Shown piece by piece: positions 45,058 through 53,351 of a stretch of 64,000 nucleotides of DNA. Both the position numbers and the translations under genes were made by a program. Every line of letters begins with the position of its first letter. The first letter of the stretch is position 1. Source of the stretch: an uncultured Reyranella sp. (GTDB lineage Bacteria; Pseudomonadota; Alphaproteobacteria; Reyranellales; Reyranellaceae). The DNA is taken from the NCBI RefSeq assembly GCF_945957355.1, contig NZ_CAMFKM010000008.1, forward strand, positions 166,442 to 230,441. The letters are read 5' to 3'. The notes under the pieces were generated by a model. It was not told the DNA's origin and did no database searches. It was given only the letters and a program-made list of their open reading frames with translations.

Positions 45058-45818
45058 CGATCCTGGGCTGCGGGACATCGGCCGGGGTTCCCCGCGTCGG
45101 CGGGCCGGGCGGGAAGGGCGAGTGGGGGGCGGCCAATCCGTCGGACCCGCGCAACCGCCGCACCCGCTGCTCCATCCTGGTGCAGGACCAAGGCAAGACC
45201 CTGCTGATCGACACCTCGCCCGACGTGCGCAGTCAGCTTCTCGCCGCCGAGGTCGAGCGGATCGACGCCGTGATCTGGACCCACGACCATGCCGACCAGT
45301 GCCATGGGATCGACGATCTGCGACCCTTCGCGCTGCGCCACGGCCAGATCGAATCGTGGTCGGACGAGCGGACCTATGGCGTGCTCAGCCGGCGTTTCGG
45401 CTACTGCTTCCAGGCCGAGGGGAACGGCTTCTACAATCCGATCTACCGCCACACGGTGATCTCCGGCCCCTTCCACGCCGCGGGCCTTCCGGTCGTTCCC
45501 TTCCTGCAAGACCACGGAACGATCCCGTCGCTGGGCTTCCGTTTCGGCGCGGTCGGCTACGCCAACGACGTCGTCATGCTGCCCGAGGAATCGCTTGTGG
45601 CGCTCGAAGGCGTCGAGGTGCTGATCGTCGATGCGATGCGTTACCGGCCGCATCCGACTCATGCCCATCTCGATCGCGCCCTGGAATGGATCGAACGGCT
45701 CAGGCCGCGGCGCGCGTTCTTGACGAACCTGCATGTCGATATGGACTATGCCGAAGTCGACCGGACGACACCGGCTCACGTTACGCCTTGCCACGACGGT
45801 CTGCAAATCGACGTCTAG
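45048..45818 (+). CDS. MBL-fold metallo-hydrolase (PhnP-like)
   Basis: 256 aa. N-terminal TILGCGTSAGVPR is typical of PhnP/RNase Z-like phosphodiesterases. The metal motif is THDHADQCHGIDD (HxHxDxxH), and further ligands lie in IVDAMRY and HAHLDRA; NLHVDMDY near the end. The substrate is probably a cyclic or organic phosphodiester. GTG start overlaps tatD by 10 bp; no phn genes are near, so a phosphonate role is not supported. Confidence 0.93.
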   Translation: MRVTILGCGTSAGVPRVGGPGGKGEWGAANPSDPRNRRTRCSILVQDQGKTLLIDTSPDVRSQLLAAEVERIDAVIWTHDHADQCHGIDDLRPFALRHGQIESWSDERTYGVLSRRFGYCFQAEGNGFYNPIYRHTVISGPFHAAGLPVVPFLQDHGTIPSLGFRFGAVGYANDVVMLPEESLVALEGVEVLIVDAMRYRPHPTHAHLDRALEWIERLRPRRAFLTNLHVDMDYAEVDRTTPAHVTPCHDGLQIDV

Positions 45819-45827
45819 GGTGAATAA

Positions 45828-45857
45828 TTGTTATATTCCAGATGGATATGCGATAAT
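45828..45857 (+). promoter_or_regulatory. Candidate sigma-70 promoter
   Basis: TTGTTA (45828-45833) and GATAAT (45852-45857) separated by 18 bp in an AT-rich patch, 46 bp before the start of the hypothetical secreted protein. Confidence 0.5.
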
Positions 45858-45902
45858 GCTAATCTAACGCACGAGCGTAAACGAAAGGAGTCCGGACGCC
45901 GG

Positions 45903-46562
45903 ATGTTCCTCTCGGCCGTCGGGGCGGTCGTTCTCATGGCCCCGGTGGCGGCACTCCACGCCCAGACGAACAATCGGCTCGACCCCGGCGGGCTCACATT
46001 TCGAGACTTCGGCGTGCCCGACAACGGCGCGAGCTATACCCGCGGCGAACAGAGCATCGGCGGCGGTACCACACAGAAATTCACCCGCGTCCTCGGCATC
46101 GACCCGGCCAGCCAGGCGGTGCGGCTGCGCTTCGATTCGGTGAAGGTCGAAGTGCTGCTGCCCATGGGCTGGCAGGCCAGCGAGGATGGGGAGCGGGGCG
46201 TCGCCTACACGAGCGACAAACGCATCCGCCTGATCGTCTGGCGCGTCGACTTCGCCTACGAGGGCGTCCGGGATGCCGAGCACTATGCCGCCACCAAGGC
46301 CGGCTCCATGAAGGCCCGCCGCCCAGGCGTGCAGGCCCAGGCCCGCAAGCTCCGGGACGGGAGCTTCGTGATCGTCTACGAGAACGTGCCGAAGGGACCG
46401 TCCGACAATAGCGGGCCGCGGACCGTCTTCGACCTGATCATTCCGGATCCCAGGAACCCGAAGGTCGCGGTCCTGGTCACGCTCGGCATGCCGGCAAGCG
46501 AGGCCAGTCGCGGCCTGCAGCTCCTGGCTCTTATAACGCAAAACATGCATATCGACTGGTAA
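45903..46562 (+). CDS. Hypothetical secreted protein
   Basis: 219 aa. A signal peptide (MFLSAVGAVVLMAPVAALHAQ) precedes a soluble region with FDSVKVEVLLPMGWQASEDGERGVAYTSDKRIRLIVWRVDF and, near the end, VFDLIIPDPRNPKVAVLVTLGMPA. I do not recognise the family. AAGGAG lies 12 bases upstream of the ATG, slightly far. A periplasmic beta-rich protein is likely. Both flanks are unusually AT-rich for this genome, so it may have its own regulation or a foreign origin. Confidence 0.75.
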   Translation: MFLSAVGAVVLMAPVAALHAQTNNRLDPGGLTFRDFGVPDNGASYTRGEQSIGGGTTQKFTRVLGIDPASQAVRLRFDSVKVEVLLPMGWQASEDGERGVAYTSDKRIRLIVWRVDFAYEGVRDAEHYAATKAGSMKARRPGVQAQARKLRDGSFVIVYENVPKGPSDNSGPRTVFDLIIPDPRNPKVAVLVTLGMPASEASRGLQLLALITQNMHIDW

Positions 46563-46617
46563 TCATATGATACTGATATGATATCCATATTTGTCATAAT
46601 ATATATTATACGATAAT
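46562..46617. promoter_or_regulatory. AT-rich promoter/operator region before mazG
   Basis: Contains a perfect 7-bp inverted repeat, ATCATAT and ATATGAT with a 7-bp spacer (46562-46582), then TTGTCA (46591-46596) and GATAAT (46612-46617) as possible -35 and -10 boxes with a 15-bp spacer. Its half-sites resemble those of the TetR operator at 2617-2640. Confidence 0.4.
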
Positions 46618-46636
46618 CGGGAATGAGTTCGACGCC

Positions 46637-47467
46637 ATGACTTCAGGCAAGCCCACCCCGGAATCCCTGCCCAAGGAACCGCTCCCGCGGCTACTGGCCG
46701 TCATGGCCTGGCTCCGCGACCGCCAGCATGGTTGCCCCTGGGACATCGACCAGACTTTCCGGACCATCGCGCCGTACACGATCGAAGAAGCCTACGAGGT
46801 CGCCGACGCGATCGAGCGCGACGACATGCCGGCGCTGAAGGAAGAGCTTGGCGACCTGCTGCTTCAGGTCGTCTATCACAGCCAGATCGCCAGCGAAGCC
46901 AAGGCCTTCGCCTTCGACGACGTCGCGGCCGCCATCGCCGACAAGATGGTCGACCGCCACCCGCACGTCTTCGGCGACATGGATGTCCGCACGGCTGAGG
47001 CCCAGACCGTGTCCTGGGAGGCGCGCAAGGCGGCCGAACGGGCTGCAAAGGGCACCACCGAGGGCGCGACTGGTGCTCTCGACGGGGTGGCGCGCGCCCT
47101 TCCCGCCCTGATGCGAGCCGAGAAGATCCAGAAGCGGGCGGCCCGGGTCGGCTTCGACTGGGCCACGCTCGGGCCAGTCATCGACAAGATCGAGGAGGAG
47201 CTGAAGGAACTGCGGGCGGAGCTGGAGGCCGGAAAGGTCGAGCAGGCCAAGGTCGCGGACGAACTAGGCGATGTCCTGTTCGCGGTCACCAACCTCGCCC
47301 GCCACTGCAAGGTCGACCCGGAGGTGGCGCTGCGGGCCACCAACGACAAGTTCGAGAAGCGCTTCCGCCACATCGAGCGCCGCCTTGCCGAGAGTGGCCG
47401 CAAGCCCTCCGACGCCAACCTCGAGGAGATGGAAGCCCTCTGGCAGGAGGCCAAGGGGCAGGTCTGA
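46637..47467 (+). CDS. mazG: Nucleoside triphosphate pyrophosphohydrolase MazG
   Basis: 276 aa with two MazG domains: the N-terminal one has CPWDIDQTFRTIAPYTIEEAYEVADAI and EELGDLLLQVVYH; the C-terminal, active one has EEELKELRAELE and ADELGDVLFAVTNLARH with the EExxE and ExxD Mg2+ ligands. It hydrolyses noncanonical NTPs to NMP and PPi. Preceded by an AT-rich palindromic promoter region, and convergent with the inositol monophosphatase gene by 3 bp. Confidence 0.95.
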   Translation: MTSGKPTPESLPKEPLPRLLAVMAWLRDRQHGCPWDIDQTFRTIAPYTIEEAYEVADAIERDDMPALKEELGDLLLQVVYHSQIASEAKAFAFDDVAAAIADKMVDRHPHVFGDMDVRTAEAQTVSWEARKAAERAAKGTTEGATGALDGVARALPALMRAEKIQKRAARVGFDWATLGPVIDKIEEELKELRAELEAGKVEQAKVADELGDVLFAVTNLARHCKVDPEVALRATNDKFEKRFRHIERRLAESGRKPSDANLEEMEALWQEAKGQV

Positions 47468-47470
47468 GGG

Positions 47471-48304
47471 CTACGGCTTCGGTGTCAGCAGCGGCATGCG
47501 CGACGTTTCGAGCAGTGCCTTCGCCTCGCTCAAGGCCTCTTCGGTCGAGGCTGTGATCAGGCCAGCGTTCAGCGGCTGGGCCGGCATGTAGGGCGCCGCG
47601 CCGAACTGCACGGCGCCGCCGCCCGCTTCCCGCATCATCAGCGTGCCGGCGGCATGATCCCAGGGTTTGGTCGTGCGGTAGAGGCTGAAATTCGCACGGC
47701 CCGCGAGGATCTCCAGATACTCGGCGCCGGCGCAGCGCAGCGTGGTGATGGTGCCGAGACGGCCGCGCTGCTCCGGGCTCAGTTGCTCATCGAAGGACTT
47801 GGCAATCTTGTAGCCTACGAAGCCGTTGAGCAGTGCCGCCGCCGGCTTGCCGCGAACCAGATCGCCATCGAAGCGCACCCCCGCCCCGCGCTCGGCTACG
47901 GCCAGGCGGTCGTTCGGCACATCGAGGATCCAGCCGGCGACCGCAGCGGCATCCTGCACCAGACAGATGATCATCGCGAAACGATCGCGGCCGGCAGCGA
48001 AGTTCGCCGTGCCGTCGAGGGGATCGACGATCCAGCAGGCCTCGCCCGGCCGGGCGACGAGATCGAGCAGGCCGGGATCCTTCTCGACAGCCTCCTCGCC
48101 CACGACCGGCACACCGGGCAGGATCTTCGCCAGCCCGCTGGCCAGCCGCTGTTCCGACGCCACGTCGGCCACGGTGACGATATCACCCGGCCGCTTCTGA
48201 CGGACCTCGTCTTTGGCAAGATTGCGGAAACGGGGCAGCAGCTCGGCTGCCGCCGTCTCGCGCATGAGTTCGACGACCCGTGCCGAGTCGCCGGAACCGA
48301 GCAT
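47471..48304 (-). CDS. Inositol monophosphatase family protein
   Basis: 277 aa. Family metal motifs: GEEAVE (Glu), WIVDPLDGTANFAAGRDRFA (DPxDGTxN) and the late TKPWDHAAG (WDxxAG). Possible substrates are inositol monophosphate, histidinol phosphate or PAP; the sequence does not decide. Start ATG 48304 lies 5 bp after the groES stop with GAGG just upstream, so it is co-transcribed with groES, an unusual pairing. Confidence 0.92.
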   Translation of the reverse strand: MLGSGDSARVVELMRETAAAELLPRFRNLAKDEVRQKRPGDIVTVADVASEQRLASGLAKILPGVPVVGEEAVEKDPGLLDLVARPGEACWIVDPLDGTANFAAGRDRFAMIICLVQDAAAVAGWILDVPNDRLAVAERGAGVRFDGDLVRGKPAAALLNGFVGYKIAKSFDEQLSPEQRGRLGTITTLRCAGAEYLEILAGRANFSLYRTTKPWDHAAGTLMMREAGGGAVQFGAAPYMPAQPLNAGLITASTEEALSEAKALLETSRMPLLTPKP

Positions 48305-48309
48305 CGACC

Positions 48310-48597
48310 TCAGCCGACGACGCCGAAGAGGTCCTCTTCCTTCAGGATCACATGATCCTCGCCGCCGAGCTTGACCTCGGTGCCGGACCACTTGCCGTAG
48401 AGAACCGTATCGCCGACCTTGACGCCGAGCTCCTGCAAGCGGCCGTCCTCGAGGCGGCGGCCCTTGCCGACCGCGACGACCTTGCCCTGCATGGGTTTTT
48501 CCTGGGCGGTGTCGGGGATGATCAGTCCGCCCTTGGTGCGGGTCTCGGCGGCCACCGGCTTCAGCAGAATTCGATCGTGCAAAGGCTTGAAAGCCAT
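48310..48597 (-). CDS. groES: Co-chaperonin GroES
   Basis: 95 aa, standard length. [13 protein letters not shown] at the N-terminus, a mobile loop [13 protein letters not shown], and [15 protein letters not shown]. It caps GroEL. No groEL follows: the downstream gene is an inositol monophosphatase, so this is a lone groES. It has its own strong promoter in the gap after hflX. Confidence 0.96.
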   Translation of the reverse strand: MAFKPLHDRILLKPVAAETRTKGGLIIPDTAQEKPMQGKVVAVGKGRRLEDGRLQELGVKVGDTVLYGKWSGTEVKLGGEDHVILKEEDLFGVVG

Positions 48598-48628
48598 GGT
48601 GTTTCCCTCGTCCTGAGAATGTTGGGCG

Positions 48629-48658
48629 CTTATAGGAAGGGCGCCCGCGGAGTGTCAA
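48629..48658 (-). promoter_or_regulatory. Promoter of groES
   Basis: On the minus strand TTGACA (48658-48653) and TATAAG (48634-48629) are separated by 18 bp, 31 bp before the groES ATG. The -10 context CCTATAAG also resembles alphaproteobacterial heat-shock promoters. No CIRCE repeat is seen. Confidence 0.65.
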
Positions 48659-48668
48659 CGCAGAGGTA

Positions 48669-50024
48669 TCAGCGCGCTTGCTGGCGGCGCTCGAACTGGG
48701 CGGTCGCGGCAGGATCCAGCGCCACCGTCAGCCAGGCGGTGTCCCCCTCGTCCCGGCGGCTGCGAACCTCGCCGTGCCGGTATAGCCAGGCGATGGTCGC
48801 GCCGTCGGCCAAGGGCACGGAAACCTCGCGCGCCTCGCCGGCCGCACCCAGCAGGTCGGCGATGGCATTCAGGAGCCGGTCAACCCCCTCTCCCGTCAGC
48901 GCTGACACGGAGTATTGCCGCGACCTCTCGGCACCGGTGGCCGTACGGGTCTCGAGGGTCGAGCGCATCTCTTCGGGCAGCGCATCGACCTTGTTCAGGG
49001 CCTCGATGAACGGACGGCCGCCCGCCTCGTCCAGCGCGCCGAGTTCACGCAGCACCTCTTCCACGTCGGCGCGCTGCTGCTCGGTATCGGGATGGGAGAT
49101 GTCGCGCACATGCACGATCAGGTCGGCCTCGATCACCTCTTCGAGGGTCGCGCGGAAGGCAGCGACCAGGTGCGTCGGCAGATCCGAAACGAAGCCGACC
49201 GTGTCGGAGAGGACGCACGACTTGCCGTTGGGCAGCTTGATCGACCGCATGGTCGGGTCGAGCGTGGCGAACAGCAGGTCCTTGGCCATCACCTCGGCAC
49301 CCGACATGCGGTTGAACAGCGTCGACTTGCCGGCGTTGGTGTAACCCACAAGCGCCACGGTCGGCAGCCGAGCCTTCTTGCGGCCGGCGCGATTGACGGC
49401 GCGCGTCTTGCGCACGCTTTCGAGATCGCGCTTGATCCTGACTATCCGCTCGCCGATCAGGCGCCGGTCGATCTCGATCTGCGATTCGCCTGGACCGCCC
49501 AGGAAGCCGAAGCCGCCGCGCTGCCGCTCGAGATGGGTCCAGGACCGCACCAGGCGGCCGCGCTGGTAGTCGAGCGCCGCCAGTTCGACCTGCAGCCGTC
49601 CCTCATGCGTGCGAGCGCGCGCGCCAAAGATTTCTAGGATCAGACCGGTACGGTCGATGACTTTGGTCTGCCAGGCTTTTTCAAGGTTGCGCTGCTGGAC
49701 CGGCGTAAGCTTGTCGTCGACCACGACCAGGCCGATGCCCAGTTCCTCGACCGCGGCGGCCATGCGCGCAACGACACCCTTGCCCACGAGGGTCGCAGGG
49801 GTCACTTGCCGCAACGGCGCTACCTGTGCCACCCGCACGTCGAGATCGATCGCACGGGCAAGCCCCACCGCCTCTTCGAGCTTGGCTTGGCTGTCGCGCT
49901 CGCTGCGTCCTCGCAGACGCTGCTCGAACGGACACAGGACCGCGGCCACCGTGGCGGGCCGCACGGTGTCCAGCGGCTTGCGGGTGCGCTTTTCGAAGTC
50001 GTCCTGCTCGAATTCGTCGATCAA
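48669..50024 (-). CDS. hflX: Ribosome-associated GTPase HflX
   Basis: About 451 aa. The N-terminal HflX domain has GLVVVDDKLTPVQQRNLEKAW and VIDRTGLILEIFGARARTHEG; a coiled linker with GGPGESQIEIDRR follows; the G domain has GYTNAGKSTLFN (G1), DTVGFVSDLP (G3) and NKVD (G4). It splits stalled 70S ribosomes. The start is uncertain: no early Met exists, and TTG 50024, one base after the hfq stop, is used; GTG 49964 is an alternative. Adjacent to hfq as in most proteobacteria. Confidence 0.93.
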   Translation of the reverse strand: MIDEFEQDDFEKRTRKPLDTVRPATVAAVLCPFEQRLRGRSERDSQAKLEEAVGLARAIDLDVRVAQVAPLRQVTPATLVGKGVVARMAAAVEELGIGLVVVDDKLTPVQQRNLEKAWQTKVIDRTGLILEIFGARARTHEGRLQVELAALDYQRGRLVRSWTHLERQRGGFGFLGGPGESQIEIDRRLIGERIVRIKRDLESVRKTRAVNRAGRKKARLPTVALVGYTNAGKSTLFNRMSGAEVMAKDLLFATLDPTMRSIKLPNGKSCVLSDTVGFVSDLPTHLVAAFRATLEEVIEADLIVHVRDISHPDTEQQRADVEEVLRELGALDEAGGRPFIEALNKVDALPEEMRSTLETRTATGAERSRQYSVSALTGEGVDRLLNAIADLLGAAGEAREVSVPLADGATIAWLYRHGEVRSRRDEGDTAWLTVALDPAATAQFERRQQAR

Positions 50025-50025
50025 A

Positions 50026-50271
50026 TCAGCCTGCGTCGGCTTTGTCCCCGTCGAACAGCTGCACCGGAGTGACCGGCATAATCGTCGAGATCGCATGCTT
50101 GTAGACAAGCTGCGAATGCCCGTCGCGGCGCAGCAGCACCGAGAAATTGTCGAACCACGTGACGATGCCCTGCAGCTTGACGCCGTTCACGAGGAAGATC
50201 GTGACCGGAGTCTTGTTCTTCCGAAGGTGGTTCAGGAAGACGTCCTGAACGTTCTGTGCCTTTTCGCTCAT
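50026..50271 (-). CDS. hfq: RNA chaperone Hfq
   Basis: 81 aa. Sm1 motif [20 protein letters not shown] and Sm2 motif [13 protein letters not shown] with the KH pair of the RNA-binding proximal face. ATG 50271 gives the usual N-terminus [14 protein letters not shown]. Hexameric partner of small regulatory RNAs. Directly precedes hflX. Confidence 0.98.
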   Translation of the reverse strand: MSEKAQNVQDVFLNHLRKNKTPVTIFLVNGVKLQGIVTWFDNFSVLLRRDGHSQLVYKHAISTIMPVTPVQLFDGDKADAG

Positions 50272-50377
50272 ATTGTTGGCCTCTTGGTGGGCGGCCGGCT
50301 GCCCGAGGGGGTGGCCGGTTGGGGGTACGGGGTCTCTCCCCGCTACCGATTCGCCTCGTATATAGGGGAGGTTGGTC

Positions 50378-51034
50378 TCAAAGCAATGCCACCAGCTGAT
50401 GACAATTGCGCGCTCGCAGTCTCGGCGGATGCTCCAGCAGGGAGCCGGACAACTCGTCCGCGCCCCCCACGAGAACGGGAAGACACCCCGCCGCGTGTGC
50501 ACTCTTGAGGTCGGCAGGGGTGTCACCCACCATCCACACGCTGTCGTCCGGGGCAATTCCCGTGCCGTCGAGCGCCAGGTAGATGGGGTCCGGCGCTGGT
50601 TTGTCGCGGGCGGCGTCGCGCGCCCCGACCGAACGGGCGATCCACCGATTCCAGCCGAGATGGGCGACCTCGGCGCGGAGATTGTCGCCCACCTTGTTGC
50701 TGACGATCGCCACATACAGGCCCTTGGCGTGGCAATGCGCCAGCAAGGTGTCCGCCCCCGCCAGCGGCTCGAGCCGTTCGAGGTGGATGCGAAAGAAGGT
50801 CTCGTAGAACACCCGCTCCGCCTCGGCCGCACGTTCGCCGAACAGGGTCGGGAAGACTTCGCGCAGGGAGCCGTGGGCACGGTCCTGGACCTCCGCGGCC
50901 GTCCAGGGCACCAAGCCCAGCGCCGTGAAGGTGTCACGGTAGCATTCGACGATGGTCGGCCAGGTGTTGACCAGCGTGTTGTCCCAGTCGAACAGGACGG
51001 CGCGGGGCGGTTTCAGGCCCTCGGGCAGGCTCAC
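50378..51034 (-). CDS. HAD family hydrolase (phosphoglycolate phosphatase-like)
   Basis: 218 aa. Motif I FDWDNTLV gives nucleophile D16 and acid/base D18; motif II is the Ser/Thr of AIVSNK; motif III Lys lies in RDKPAPDP; motif IV is [11 protein letters not shown]. The cap domain between motifs I and II suggests the PGP/beta-PGM subgroup. The substrate is unknown. GTG start overlaps the aminotransferase stop by 4 bp. Confidence 0.92.
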   Translation of the reverse strand: MSLPEGLKPPRAVLFDWDNTLVNTWPTIVECYRDTFTALGLVPWTAAEVQDRAHGSLREVFPTLFGERAAEAERVFYETFFRIHLERLEPLAGADTLLAHCHAKGLYVAIVSNKVGDNLRAEVAHLGWNRWIARSVGARDAARDKPAPDPIYLALDGTGIAPDDSVWMVGDTPADLKSAHAAGCLPVLVGGADELSGSLLEHPPRLRARNCHQLVALL

Positions 51035-51894
51035 GTAACCGCCTCGCCCGCCTCCGAGAAGCGGACATACTCCTCACGCAGACGTCTCGCTGTGGCGCCG
51101 ACCTTGCCGTCGCCGACCTTGTCGCCGTCGATCTTGACCACCGGCGTCACGAAGGAGGTGGCGCTGGTGATGAAGGCTTCCTTCGCCTTCTTGGCCTCAT
51201 CCAGGGTGAAGGGTCGCTCGACGAACTTCAGCTGCAGCGAATTGCAGATCGACTTCAGCGTCTGCCGCGTGATGCCGGACAGGATGCCGTTGTCGGTCTG
51301 GCGCGTCACCAGTTCGCCATCGTCGGTCACGATCCAGGCATTGGTCGACGCGCCCTCGGTGACGCAGCCCTTCTCGTCGAGCAGCCAGGCCTCGTAGGCG
51401 CCGGCCTCGCGCGCCGCCTGCTTGGCCAGCACGTTCGGCAGCAGCGCGACCGTCTTGATGTCGCAGCGCTCCCAGCGGATGTCGGGCATGCTCTTCACGG
51501 CGACGCCGGGGCCGGCATCGGCCACGATGTGCTTGGTGGCCTTGGTCGTCATCACCAGGGCGGGCTTCACCGGCGTGGTCGGAAAGCCGTGATCGCGCCG
51601 GGCGACGCCGCGCGTCACCTGGATGTAGACTAGGCCATCGCGCAGGCGGTTCTTCCGCATCAGCTCGCGCAGGATGAAGCCCATGGTGTTGCGCGACACC
51701 GGCCAGCCGATCCGCAGTTCCTTCAGCGAGCGGTCGAGCCGGTCAATGTGCGGCTTCTCGTCGATCAGCTTGCCGTCGCGTACGCCCACGACCTCGTAGA
51801 CGCCGTCGGCCAGCTGGTATCCGCGATCCTCGATATGGACGCTCGCTTCGCGATGATCGACGTACCGACCGTTGACATAGGCATAACGCGCCAT
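51031..51894 (-). CDS. dat: D-amino-acid aminotransferase
   Basis: 287 aa fold-type IV PLP aminotransferase. Cofactor Lys147 in RCDIKTVALLPNVLAKQ; VTEGASTNAWIV binds the phosphate; the N-terminus YVNGRYVDHREASVHIEDRGYQLADGVYEV matches D-alanine aminotransferases. Product D-Glu/D-Ala supports peptidoglycan synthesis, though branched-chain or aminodeoxychorismate lyase activity cannot be excluded by sequence. Sits between ntrX and the HAD gene, as in other alphaproteobacteria. Confidence 0.92.
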   Translation of the reverse strand: MARYAYVNGRYVDHREASVHIEDRGYQLADGVYEVVGVRDGKLIDEKPHIDRLDRSLKELRIGWPVSRNTMGFILRELMRKNRLRDGLVYIQVTRGVARRDHGFPTTPVKPALVMTTKATKHIVADAGPGVAVKSMPDIRWERCDIKTVALLPNVLAKQAAREAGAYEAWLLDEKGCVTEGASTNAWIVTDDGELVTRQTDNGILSGITRQTLKSICNSLQLKFVERPFTLDEAKKAKEAFITSATSFVTPVVKIDGDKVGDGKVGATARRLREEYVRFSEAGEAVT

Positions 51895-51909
51895 GACGCC
51901 CTCTCCTCC

Positions 51910-53319
51910 TCAGACCGGCGGCTCGGCGCCGGTACCCTCGAGCGACCCGCCGTGCAGGCCGAGCGACTTCAGCTTGCGGTGCAAGGCCGAGCGCTCCATG
52001 CCGACGAAGGTCGCCGTCCGTGAAATGTTGCCGCCGAAGCGCGTCACCTGCGCGAGCAGGTATTCGCGCTCGAAGACTTCGCGCGCGTCGCGAAGGGGCA
52101 GCTGCATGATCTCCCCGCCCTTCTCCCAGCGCAGCACCGACGGCGCATCCTCGCTCACGTCGTTGGGCAGGACGTCCGCGCGGATCGGCGCGCCGCCCGG
52201 CGGCGCCAGGATCAGAAGCCGCTCGATGACGTTGCGCAGCTGGCGCACGTTGCCCGGCCAGTCGTGGCCCTGAAGCGCCGCCTGCGTGTCCTCGCCGATC
52301 GAGCGCGCCGGCAGGCCGGTGGCGTCGGCGACGCGCTTCAGCAGGTCGAGCGCGAGCTCGGGAATGTCTTCGCGGCGCTCGCTGAGCGGCGGCACGCGCA
52401 GGCCGACGACGTTCAGGCGGTGGAACAGGTCCTCGCGGAACCGGCCGGCGGCGATCTCTTCCTGGAGGTCGCGCGCCGTCGTCGCCAGGACACGCACGTC
52501 GATCTCGACCTTGGTTTTGCCGCCATCGCGGGCATAGGACTGTTCGTGCAGCACCCGGGCCAGCCGGCCCTGCAGCGCCAGCGGAAGGTCCGCCACTTCC
52601 TTGAGCACCAGCGTGCCGCCATGGGCCATTTCGAAGGCGCCTGACACCCGCAATGCCTCGGCCTCGGTATCACCGTCGGTGCCGAACAGTTCGATCTCCA
52701 GCCGCTCGGCCGGCAGGGTCGAGCAGTTGACGACGACGAATGGTCCATCGGCGCGCTTCGACCCCTGGTGGATCAGCCGCGCGACCGTCTCCTTGCCAGA
52801 GCCGGAGGCGCCGGTGATGAGGACGCGGCTGCCGGTCGGCGCCACCTTCTCGATCTGCGCCCGCACGTTGCCGGCGTCGCTGGAGGAGCCGACGAAGGTC
52901 ACCTCGCCGCCGGCGCGCCGGCGGAGCGCCACGTTCTCGCGCTTCAGCCTGTCCGCCTCGATGGCGCGATCGACGACCAGGAGCAGGCGATCGGCCTTGA
53001 AGGGCTTCTCGACAAAATCATAGGCGCCGCTCTTGATCGCCGACACGGCCGTGTCGATCGTGCCATGGCCGCTGATCATCACGACCGGGATCGGCGGATC
53101 CTCGCGGCGGATGACTTCCAGGATCTGCAAGCCGTCGAGCTCGCTGCCCTGCAGCCAGACGTCGAGAATCACCAGGGCCGGGCGGCGCTGGCGAACGGCT
53201 TCGATCGCTTCGGTGCTGTTGTGGGCACGCCGCGCGGTGTGGCCCTCGTCCTCGAGAATGCCGGCGATCAACGTGCAGATATCGCGTTCGTCGTCGACGA
53301 TCAGAATATCGTGGGCCAT
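51910..53319 (-). CDS. ntrX: Nitrogen-related response regulator NtrX
   Basis: 469 aa: receiver (DILIVDDERDI, phospho-acceptor D53), AAA+ domain, and C-terminal Fis-type HTH (RTATFVGMERSALHRKLKSLGL). The P-loop is GASGSGKET. The GAFTGA loop required to contact sigma-54 is missing (GAFEMAHGG is found instead), as known for NtrX of alphaproteobacteria, so it does not act as a classic sigma-54 activator. Partner of NtrY encoded 32 bp upstream. Confidence 0.95.
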   Translation of the reverse strand: MAHDILIVDDERDICTLIAGILEDEGHTARRAHNSTEAIEAVRQRRPALVILDVWLQGSELDGLQILEVIRREDPPIPVVMISGHGTIDTAVSAIKSGAYDFVEKPFKADRLLLVVDRAIEADRLKRENVALRRRAGGEVTFVGSSSDAGNVRAQIEKVAPTGSRVLITGASGSGKETVARLIHQGSKRADGPFVVVNCSTLPAERLEIELFGTDGDTEAEALRVSGAFEMAHGGTLVLKEVADLPLALQGRLARVLHEQSYARDGGKTKVEIDVRVLATTARDLQEEIAAGRFREDLFHRLNVVGLRVPPLSERREDIPELALDLLKRVADATGLPARSIGEDTQAALQGHDWPGNVRQLRNVIERLLILAPPGGAPIRADVLPNDVSEDAPSVLRWEKGGEIMQLPLRDAREVFEREYLLAQVTRFGGNISRTATFVGMERSALHRKLKSLGLHGGSLEGTGAEPPV

Positions 53320-53351
53320 GTCACTTCAAGCAGCCCGCATGGAACGGCGGA

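Noticed and set aside
51910..53319. NtrX as a damaged sigma-54 activator because GAFTGA is missing
   Set aside because: Lack of GAFTGA is normal for alphaproteobacterial NtrX, so it is not a mutation.
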